Of a DNA stretch of 64,000 nt, positions 55,770 through 64,000 are shown piece by piece. Source of the stretch: Dermanyssus gallinae (Eukaryota > Arthropoda > Arachnida > Mesostigmata > Dermanyssidae); contig QVRM01002212.1 in NCBI GenBank assembly GCA_003439945.1, forward strand, positions 35,274-99,273, given 5' to 3'. Below the pieces are notes generated by a model. It made no database searches and was not told the origin of the DNA. It worked only from the letters and a program-made list of their open reading frames with translations. The translations under genes and the position numbers were made by a program. The stretch's first letter is position 1. Every line of letters starts with the position of its first letter.

Positions 55770-56106
55770 GATCAAGGTTGAGTAAACGGCACAGCGGAGG
55801 GGGCAACACTAGCCAAGGAATGGGTTCGTTTTCCTGGCCGAGCGATGTAAGAGGAGAACATACGATGAATCCCTCTTCCTAGGCTCGCAGGAAGGACATT
55901 GAACGACTGAGAGAAAGAGGAGGAAAGGAAGAGAGAGAGAGTATCACACATAGAGTAGGTAGGAGGAAACCTAACACCTCTTACCATATCTGCCAGTTAA
56001 CAAAATCCGCAACGACTAGATTTTTCGTTCCTTTAATTTTCAAAAATGATTTTCTCAATGAGTTTGACCATACCCTAGCGTTTTGGCCACACAAATAGGG
56101 ACACCC

Positions 56107-56137
<31 letters not shown>

Positions 56138-56144
56138 CCTTTCT

Positions 56145-56209
<65 letters not shown>

Positions 56210-57110
56210 CCTTTCTAAGGGGAAGCTACCTCTCATACTTAATTGATGCCCGATTTACAATTCCTGCCCTGCGAGCACAGTAATGAACAAAGGAATTGGC
56301 TAAGCCTACACGATCACCTTCGGCAAATTTCCTCATCTTCACCCTGGCTTGCGACCACATTGTTTACGCAGCGTTTGGTATGAGGCTCTCAATTTATGTC
56401 TCGATGTCGGGACTGTTTTCGTTTTATTAGACGAGGTATGAGTAATAACTGTAATGAAAGATTGGCTAGAGCTGAGGCAGTGATGAAATAGCTGGTGGAA
56501 TAGTGGTTTGCGCGATTGTCATTCGGCATACCGCCTGAACTGTAATGTGCGTAACGCAGAAATCTCTTTTAAATATATTAGTGGAAGGTTATTTTGGTAT
56601 ACCTGACCTCAGCTTCTGGCATTGCTATTTTTTTCTGAGAGAGAGTGGGTTGTCTGAGCCTATCAAAACCTGCTAAAATTACTACAGATCGACGTTTTCC
56701 TCCACAAACTCGCTAAAATTTTCGAGCTAATGTTAAGCGTCTGAGTCCTCATGAACCTCAGGAGGACAGGAACCTCTTAATAACTCTGCAGTTGTGTTGA
56801 TATTATACAATATTTGTTTAGATACATAGGTTTTATTATACTTACGAGTGGTTTACATTTGTAATAAGTGTCTCTATAGCATATTTTAATTGCATTGGGC
56901 AATACTTCATGTTGTTTGTATTGTTTATAACAAAAATAGTGCGTAGCGACCCTTGACCATCATCAAGTTAAAAGGCAAAACCAAAAGCAACCTTGATCGG
57001 GCTTTTCAGGACGAACTGCAGCCGAAAGTTTAATTACGACTACCTCAAGAGCTTTTTACCTTTCTCCAGGTGAGGTATTAATATAAAAATATAGTAAATG
57101 ATTTGTATAT
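55770..57110. other. No recognised gene
   Basis: GA-rich DNA at 55905-55945, then a double (TA)n tract and AT-rich DNA. Confidence 0.4.
56107..56203. repeat. (TA)n tracts with duplicated spacer
   Basis: Two TA tracts are separated by GTATATCCTTTCTAAGGG. The same spacer recurs right after the second tract (56203-56221), so a TA-plus-spacer unit was duplicated in tandem. Confidence 0.9.
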
Positions 57111-57113
57111 TAA

Positions 57114-57440
57114 TTAAATAACATTATATATAAATGTGCATATTGCTCGCTGTTTATAGGATATGTGATCAATAAGACACCCGCCTGTTTCGGCTAATAT
57201 TGTAGATAGTTCTTTGATTAATAAAATAAAACCATCATTTGTCGTAAGGGTTTCAGTATATTTTTCTGTTATGTCATTATTTGTTATGTCTCCAACAATT
57301 AAGCAATCTGCTTCAGGACTGAATTGTGAAATCGATACCTGTCGAAAAAATTGCAACTGATTCTGGATTTGAAAATTTGCTTGTAAATTATTATGGAAAT
57401 ACCAGGCGATGGCAATCTATAAATTGCTGCCTTTTGTATT
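57114..57440 (-). mobile_element. LINE endonuclease (APE-type) fragment
   Basis: The minus strand reads YRLPSPGIS, then ADCLIVGDITNN, then GGCLIDHI. These correspond to the YRPPS, GDFN and IDHI motifs of the apurinic-like endonuclease of CR1/jockey elements, which nicks target DNA. It is on the opposite strand from the CR1 element that follows. Confidence 0.65.
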
Positions 57441-57529
57441 TTTGGGTTGCAAATTATCAATTCGAACAAGCAGCAGTTAGGCAGCTAAATTTTGATTGAA
57501 AAAAATTATTTTCCTCTGTTTACGTGGCC

Positions 57530-57945
57530 CAGGCAGGTCAAACGAAAACACGTGCTTTCCCCCCGCTAACGTCATCAAGGTGTAGATTGGTTCATTCGGT
57601 TGATAAGCGTGTATACACATATTACCCTTTTATATCAGGGGCTCCGTATTTATTTGTGTCGGAACATAGTCTCTTAAAGAAAATAAATCAACGTCCATTT
57701 AAATGTAGCTTCACCCCAGCCCGTATCCCTCCTTTATTTTATAAAAAAGTGACACATGTTATAACTGAGCCACTCTCATTAATTTATGCTAAGTCCTACA
57801 AAGATGGTGTTGTGCCTGATTTTTTTCGACAATCCGTAATTATGCCTGTACATAAAAGGGGATCTAAGTCGAATATTGATAACTACAGACCTGTGGCACA
57901 ATCATCAATAGCATGCATATTATTTAAAATATTACTTGTGGCCCG
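57530..57945 (+). mobile_element. CR1-like LINE, 5' half of RT (before nested insertion)
   Basis: The plus frame 57524-58015 includes IPPLFYKKVTHVITEPLSL, then GVVPDFFRQSVIMPVHKRGS and NYRPVAQSSIACILF, the N-terminal RT blocks (usual GIPPxxxK...PLxxIF...G..P..W..AxVxPIxKxG...NYRPIS). Similarity stops after about ILFKILLV near 57945, where GC content jumps and the nested element begins. The RT resumes near 60620. Confidence 0.7.
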
Positions 57946-57949
57946 CTCA

Positions 57950-60600
57950 AGCGCCGGCACCGGTTCGTCGCTCTCAGGGCTAGCAGAGATTCTACAGGGA
58001 ATCAGACCAGAATGATCTGCGATGTTGAGGTCTTTAGAGGAAGCGTTGCGACCTCTGATGGGACTGCTTTCTGTAGTGGGCAAGTTAAAAGGTCTCGCCT
58101 TGTAATGACAGACCACGGCGACAACACGCCTAACCGCGGGCCCGCCAGCCCGCGGTCCGGGCAGTCGGACCCCAACAGGGCCCCCTGCCCAACCTGCGGG
58201 CTTTCGTTTACACGAAGAGGTCTACGTCGACACATAACGACCAAGCACGGAGGGGTTGCCTACAACATTGACGATGAGTCACGGCCCTCAAACTCTCGGT
58301 TTACCGCGGATGGATTAATCGGCGTTATTCAAGACGTCTTTCGCCGCTGGCGGTTGGTCCGCATTTTGCCAATGTCAATACGTAGGCAAGTAGCCAAAGA
58401 GTTCACTAAGGTCCTGTGCTCAGTTGCAGAGAACAACGACGACACGGCCTGGCTTTCTCTCTTCTCTTTCGCGTCCGTTGTCCTCCGCCTCCCCGATGGT
58501 GGGAAGGATGACCGGTCATTGGCGGTTAATGTCCGGAAGAACATTCGCGACTTTGCTCAGGGGAGACGGTCTGACGATGGTAGTAGTCCTCTTTCAAACG
58601 TACGTCTCCGACAGCGGACAGTCGATCTCGTCCGGCTAGCCATTACCAAGCTTTCGGAAGGCGACGTCTCTTCGGCGGCCAGGGTCTTAATCTCAGAAGA
58701 CACGCTGGCGCAGAAGCCTAGCGAGACGGTTTTGCTCTTGGATAAGCACCCGCCTGCGCCGTCACCTCTGTCCTGGCCCAGCCTTCCTCAAGTGCCCTTG
58801 CCATCAACCACATCAGCCGACAATGTTTGATCTGCCATAAAAACGTTTTCGCGAAGTTCCACCGCGGGCCTTGATTTCATCAGACCACGGCTTCTACAAG
58901 ACCTGCTGTCCCCCGCTTTAGGAGCTGTCGCCGACCGCCTTGCGGCCGCCCTCGCCAAAGTCGTTGATCTTCTTCGCTGGGGCTCGCCGCTCTCCGAATG
59001 GCAACCGCTCATCTTTGGGGCCCGACTTTTCGCCCTCAAGAAGAAAGTTGGCAGCGTGAGGCCCATCGCATGCTCATCTGCAATCCGGAGGCTAGCGGCA
59101 AAAATCGGCATTTTTGAGAACAAGGCAGACATCTCATGTGCTCTTGGTGACCATCAGCTTGGGTTTGCGACACCGGGAGGATGCGAGGCCGCAGTGCATT
59201 CGACTCGGTCCTTTTTGGAGTCACGCTCTAAAGCTACCCTTGTGGTCAAGCTTGACGAAGCTATGTTCCACCAGGTGGAACTTGCTTATAAGGAGCCATC
59301 CTGCCTTCTTCTGCCGCACGATGTCATAATGTCGCAGACTGAGGTATAGCAGGGCGACCCGCTGGGCCCGCCGCTGTTCTGCCTGGCTGTCAAAGAGTTA
59401 GTTGACTCCCTCGAGTGCCCGCTAAACGTATGGTACTTTGACAACGGTGTCCTAGGTGGCGCCCCCGACATCCACAGAATTATCGAGTTCGCTGAACGGA
59501 GCGGCCTGGCTCTAAACCCTGCGAAGTGTGAGGTTCATGTTGTAGGAGGTGCTGCGGACTCTGAAGTGCTGGAGGCTCTCTCAGGGTGCAAGACTGTCGG
59601 CACGGATTTAGAGTTGCTGCGCGTACCCCTATTCTCGCAAGGAGTTCCGGCTGCCCTCGAGAGTGGCTGGCCAAGCTAGAAGATGCGATATCACGCATTC
59701 ACTTGGTGGGTTCTCATCGAGGCCTCTTTCTTCTGAGATCTTTTTCGGCCCTACGTCTCAACCACTTGTTTCGAGGTGCATATTGCTCACTGGCTTCCGG
59801 ACTTCTTGAACGACTCAACGACAGCATGCTGGCTACAGTAGAGGCGTTGCTGAACCTCAGTCTATCGACGGGTGCACGCCAACTAGCTCTACTCCCCGTT
59901 CTTTGGGGTGGCCTAGGGTTACCTGATGCGATTGTCCTATCTGAGATAGCTCTGGCAGCTTCTCTACACAGGTCTATGCAACAGGCTAGAATTCTCCTCG
60001 ATTCGGCTGCCCTCACAGACAAGCCGCCGTAGAGCAGTTGCCCTGTGCGGCCACGAGCCCGCCGAAGCTGGACACCAGAAAGAATGGTCAACAGCTCTAT
60101 ATGAGCAAAGGGTCGTAGACTTCATTGCGGGATGCACGACGGACGCCGATAATTCCAGGCTGCGCGCCGTCTCCTCCAAGGGGGCGGGCGCATGGCTACA
60201 CGCCATTCCCTGTGCCCGGATCGGGATCCTGATAGATGACGAGTCGGTAAGGATTGCCGCCGGACTTCGTTTGGAAACAGACATTGTATACACTCATACC
60301 TGCGTCTGCGGAAACGTCGTCGGGCTCTCGCCGAGGCAGGCAAGGTTAGAAAGTACCAGAACATCGGGTACCCATACAGGTTTTACCCCCTTGCCTTCGA
60401 GACCCTTGGCGGGCCCGGTCCATCCACTCGAAGTTTGCTACAAAAGGTCGGGAAACTGCTAATTCTAGCCAGCGGAAACAAACGAGCGGGGGATTTTCTC
60501 AGACAGCGCCTGTCGCTGGATGTGCAATGGGGCAATGCGGCCTCGGTTCGGGGCACTCTCCAGAAATGGCTGGTCCTTACACTCGACCCCCCCCGTAACC
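57950..60600 (+). mobile_element. R2-like LINE nested in the CR1-like LINE
   Basis: GC-rich element in LINE order. ORF 58012-58830 (272 codons) has an N-terminal zinc finger CPTCGLSFTRRGLRRHITTKH (C-x2-C-x11-H-x4-H, residues 59-79), which in R2-type elements binds the target site. Reverse-transcriptase blocks follow: FALKKKVGSVRPIACSSAIR, LGFATPGGCEAAVHSTRSF, VVKLD, then QGDPLGPPLFCLAV, and WYFDNGVLGG where WYxDDG is expected. After these come GLALNPAKCEVH, WLHAIPCARIG and FYPLAFETLGGPG. About 40 residues are deleted after VVKLD, a stop precedes QGDPLG, and the second catalytic Asp is Asn. Inactive. Exact clade not assigned. Confidence 0.7.
58012..58830 (+). CDS. Zinc-finger N-terminal ORF of the R2-like element
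   Basis: Longest clean open frame in the window (272 codons). A C2H2 finger near residue 60-79 is followed by an Arg-rich, helix-prone region with FTADGLIGVIQDVFRRWRLV. The frame ends at TGA before the RT blocks, which lie in another frame, so the ORF is a separated N-terminal part of the retroelement protein. Not a host gene. Confidence 0.6.
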   Translation: MICDVEVFRGSVATSDGTAFCSGQVKRSRLVMTDHGDNTPNRGPASPRSGQSDPNRAPCPTCGLSFTRRGLRRHITTKHGGVAYNIDDESRPSNSRFTADGLIGVIQDVFRRWRLVRILPMSIRRQVAKEFTKVLCSVAENNDDTAWLSLFSFASVVLRLPDGGKDDRSLAVNVRKNIRDFAQGRRSDDGSSPLSNVRLRQRTVDLVRLAITKLSEGDVSSAARVLISEDTLAQKPSETVLLLDKHPPAPSPLSWPSLPQVPLPSTTSADNV

Positions 60601-60604
60601 ATTT

Positions 60605-61290
60605 AAACTTTTACAGAAACGAATTTACTTAAATATAGACAAGCACACTGTTTTATGGATATCAAGTTATCTAACGAATCGGAGATTTTGTGTGCGGGTC
60701 AACCACAGTTTTAGTCGGTATGGGGTGTGTCCTTCGGGTGTGCCTCAGGGATCATGTCTAGGCCCACTTTTATTCTGTATATCCATCTTAGATCTTAGAA
60801 ACGTTATACCAAAAGCACTAAAGCACAAACTCTACGCAGATGATCTTAAACTTTGTGGGCCATCTGGCACAGCCGAGAGGGAGATATTACAGAGAACAAT
60901 TGACTCCATCTCCGATTGGTGCGCCAAAAATGATATGATAATTTCAGTCCTAAATGCGCCGTTGTGTGTCTAAAAGAGGATCACGTTTACACACTTGATT
61001 GACAAGAGATACTCAGAGTAAACAGCATTCGCGATTTTGGCGTAACGGTAACACCGAAACTAGATTTCATTATTCACATCACGCAAACTATTCAATCTGC
61101 TAGTCTTATATGTAATATGATATTTTGTTGTTTTATTATCAAATGTACAATGTCCTATATCCGCCTTTATCATAGCTTTGTAGTTCCCAAATTAATCTAC
61201 AGTATTGAGTCTGGCGGCCGTATTTGAAGAAACATATTGACGCAATTGAAACATTTTATTCTAAATTCCGTCGACGTGTTGCATTGCGAT
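60605..61290 (+). mobile_element. CR1-like LINE, 3' half of RT (after nested insertion)
   Basis: The plus strand resumes with LWISSYLTNRRFCVRVN, then GVPQGSCLGPLLF and LYADDLKLC (catalytic box intact). After a shift come DFGVTVTPKLDFIIHI and LYHSFVVPKLIYS. Compared with the family, about 110 residues between ILF (57945) and WISSYL are missing. The nested insertion either removed target sequence or landed in an already deleted copy. Similarity to 34210-34510 supports one family. Confidence 0.75.
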
Positions 61291-61319
61291 CTTAGGTATA
61301 TATATATATATATATACAA

Positions 61320-62985
61320 TCATGGTGCGCACTAGTTACGATTGTCAAGAAAATACGCTCGAGTTTCTGAACCTACAGTGTAAAAGGTAATGGTTTGCTA
61401 AACAGTCTGCACCCAGAAAGAGATTTTTCATTACAGGGCGACGGTCCTAACGGTACGTTGGCCTTACGCTGAGTAATTACCGTGTACGATCATTAGTTTG
61501 AAACACGGAGAGCGGTAGGAGGTGCGGCGAGTAGCCGATTGGCTCTCTTGAAAATGCTCTCAGCGGGAGTGCATTCAGGCGCCGGCTTCAGAAAAACGGC
61601 TCGAGCTCAAATGGAGAAGTTATTTGACCGGCGTTAATAGAATAATAGCGATAGTTTTATTAATCGTTGCAACATTGAAAGTACTCTCACCGAAGTCGCT
61701 GTGTCGAACTGAGAAGCCATTAACGAGTCGTCAAGAGAGAGATCCCACCACTGGCTACCACGCTTGCCGACCGCCGTCGTTGTCAACAGCACTAAGGGGC
61801 CAACGAAGGAGCTTGCAATATTGTACATCTATATACGTTGCATTCTTGTATATACGTATGTGTCACATTTTTAATATACGCTTGTGTGGATACGGATGCA
61901 TTATCTGGATATAAGGTAAGGCTTTTCTCTTGTTTCCACATCAGGCGTGGCAAAGTTTTTTAAATTTCCCGTGTAGCGGGTATTGAGCTAACAATTGGGA
62001 CCAGATTGCGGCATTTTGTTGACGTTTGGGTAGAACATATTATCCTCTGACACAGAGTAATTATCGCGAAGCCGTGACTACATTATTCAGGCACACATAC
62101 TGCTAACGTGTTTTGTATAAATAATTGTTGTACTTGAGGAACTCCTCCATTCCAAAAGGCAGCTCTAAGCTAAAAACAGATCTAAATATTCATATTTTTG
62201 TCGAACAGTTTTTCAAGGTTTATGCGGGTAGGATTTTCATTCATCATTCTTGTAGTAGCGGTCAAAAGAATGGTAGCTCTATTTCAATATTATAAAAAAA
62301 ACTATGACCTTTCACACGAGGTTTATTTTATATCGCATCTCCACCAAAGCCTCCTCCGGTTTCATATGCATAATTCAATTATTTCATATATTTTGATTAT
62401 AGCGCGTTATTACATCCAAACCGCATACAAATTGTTCTTAGACAGGATGTCTAAAACATGTGTATACCCATTAGGTTACCTTAATTTTAATATTAAAAAA
62501 CTGATGCCTATATCCTTGCATATGTAACCAGCCAATATTTCCGGGGTTATAAACATGTTAAGATTCTGAATCCATGTTAATCCTACACATATTGTTTTTT
62601 ACACTATTCAGTCATTAATCCAGATAACCTAGGCCTGTTGGGTGACGTTTTTGTACTTGAAGAATTCATTCGGTTAGGTAATCATTGTATCTATATATTC
62701 TCTACCGATGCTTGACTATAGCAGCCTTAAGGCTCGCGATAGTATGCCTGCCCGGAAGGTATTATATCTGCTGATGAGCTTAGCAAATCAATCAGACTAA
62801 ACTGTTGGACTGTAGACGTCTTCCTTTAAAGTTCGCATAAAGTTGAGTTAAATAAGAACTGAGATATTTGTCGCCACTACTGCATTCGCCGATAGACTCC
62901 ACTTCGGCGACAAAAGCTTAGCTGCTTTCTAAAAAACGGAAAAAATACGAACGAAATATCACTACCATTCTCGGGGTCGCCAACC
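61320..62985. other. AT-rich stretch, no recognised gene
   Basis: Plus-strand frames 61624-61914 and 62198-62527 have no known domain and no good splice context. Confidence 0.4.
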
Positions 62986-62989
62986 CAAC

Positions 62990-63490
62990 AAATGATTTTG
63001 CCGAAAATGGTTTTCAAAGTTCTGTGGTAGAGATTCTAACCTGGAAATGCGCCAGGATCTAGTCGACCCTATCAAATGGAAAACAGCGTTCAGCGCTCAA
63101 AGATGCACAAAAATTTAACAGTTACCACTGGAGAACTCACGAAAGAGATTGAAATGAATCACGGATCTATTCTCAGGATGCTCAAATACTTGGAATCACT
63201 TCCAAGCTCTGTATTGGGTTCACTAGAAACTGAGTAATGCCAACCATTTAAAGCAGGCGATCAACACGGAGGTTTAGTGCCAACCACTCCAATGAGTTCA
63301 AAAAAAGTTTTACGGACGCACATTTACAACTTGTGAACAGCAAATGGGCTATCTTTTACTAAAATAACGTGCGGCCCCATGAGAGTAACGCTAGCTCTAA
63401 AATATAAGTCCTGGGCTTGCTGGGAACTTGTTGCGAGTCTACCAGACACTTTGTACCCTCAAACCTATTATTGATCCTTCAAATGTTGTT
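62990..63490 (+). pseudogene. Possible mariner remnant (copy 4)
   Basis: The plus strand gives TTGELTKEIEMNHGSILRML followed by KYLES, then a weak WVPHEL-like region and LFTKITCGPMRVTLAL. This follows the order HTH (RELAxxLxVSxxTIxRHLK) then FLxxIVTGDExW. It is very diverged, so it may be another Tc1/mariner-like family. Confidence 0.4.
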
Positions 63491-63717
63491 GATTTAAACA
63501 AATTTAAGCCCTTTGAGGATGTTTAAAATGAGAAACAACAATTTTTTATATCCAGGAGAAAACAGTTTTGAAAACAAGACATCGAAATGCTGGTTTCTCG
63601 TTGGCAAAATATCATTGAAAGTGGGGGTGACCATAATAATGATTAAATAGACTCGCAAGTTTTAGCAAGTCCGTATTTTTGCTTCCGACGAGAACGAAAA
63701 ATGCCCATCAACTCAAA

Positions 63718-63718
<1 letters not shown>

Positions 63719-63751
<33 letters not shown>
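63719..63751. repeat. (TA)n microsatellite
   Basis: About 16 TA units. Nothing recognisable follows to the window end. Confidence 0.95.
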
Positions 63752-63754
<3 letters not shown>

Positions 63755-64000
63755 AACATACATATATGCAACATCATCAGCACCCTTGTGAGCGCGGGTC
63801 ATATTGGTCGTTCGGTGGCTAACGTGGTTTGTGTACTATGCCATCGATAACGGATAATGCGAATAAGAGGCCAAAGCAAGTCTCCTGGGGGTATTGGCAA
63901 GCTCTGTACAAGTGTTCATTTCTTTTGCTGCCTCGCTCTCACGCGATGCTCCGGCCTGCATCTTTGACTCGATTGTATTGCGTACCTCTTCACGGCCAGA

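Larger units (their letters stand above)
52440..55770. other. GC-rich, low-complexity region
   Basis: Contains a G15 run (52868-52882), GA/GT-rich DNA (53165-53265), a C11 run (53891-53901), GAC runs near 55208-55230 and an inverted SINE pair. Open frames up to 203 codons (53683-53072, minus) consist of Ser/Leu/Thr-His runs from simple repeats and are not called genes. Confidence 0.4.

Overview
Eukaryotic, arthropod-like nuclear DNA, with no bacterial or organellar features. Evidence for this: spliced genes whose exon phases fit across introns of 0.2-5 kb, GT-AG junctions, several mariner-type transposons, CR1/jockey-, R1- and R2-like non-LTR retrotransposons, a tRNA-derived SINE family and about 30 (TA)n microsatellites. 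A mite or tick is my best guess for the host. That is inference from gene and repeat style; no species marker was read.

Two host genes are well supported. (1) Plus strand, 3931-11869: the last three coding exons of a Shisa-like single-pass membrane protein (six-cysteine ectodomain, transmembrane segment, proline/histidine-rich tail with two PPxY motifs). Its signal-peptide exon was not found. (2) Minus strand, 40268-28380: a complete nine-exon acid lipase (lysosomal/gastric lipase family, 436 residues) with signal peptide and a full Ser-Asp-His triad. A decayed copy of the lipase last exon lies at 25441-25565, and an isolated minus-strand exon with good splice sites lies at 24548-24726, family unknown.

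Layout. 1-3900: LINE remnants and TA tracts. 3931-11869: Shisa-like gene with TE-filled introns. 12000-21700: CR1-like fragments, two SINE copies and GC-rich islands full of CAG/CAA/GAC runs. 21770-28000: a foldback MITE-like hairpin, a decayed mariner, the orphan exon, the lipase remnant and LINE family-A copy 1. 28380-40268: the lipase gene, whose introns hold two mariner remnants, a CR1 3' end, an ~0.8 kb near-perfect inverted repeat and another LINE 3' end. 41200-42430: triplet-repeat island. 42540-45360: broken R1-like LINE. 46335-48765: LINE family-A copy 2. 50280-50770: R2-like fragment. 52440-55770: GC-rich, low-complexity region with an inverted SINE pair. 57110-61290: an opposite-strand endonuclease fragment, then a CR1-like LINE interrupted by an R2-like LINE with an N-terminal C2H2 zinc finger. 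61300-64000: AT-rich DNA with a possible mariner remnant.

The two host genes show no functional link. Most of the window is repeat sediment, and nearly all transposon ORFs carry stops or frameshifts. No new multi-gene system was found. The most unusual items are the long inverted repeat inside the lipase intron, the nested LINE, the shared-tail LINE family, the SINE family with visible target-site duplications, and the strong donor site just after the Shisa-like stop codon.
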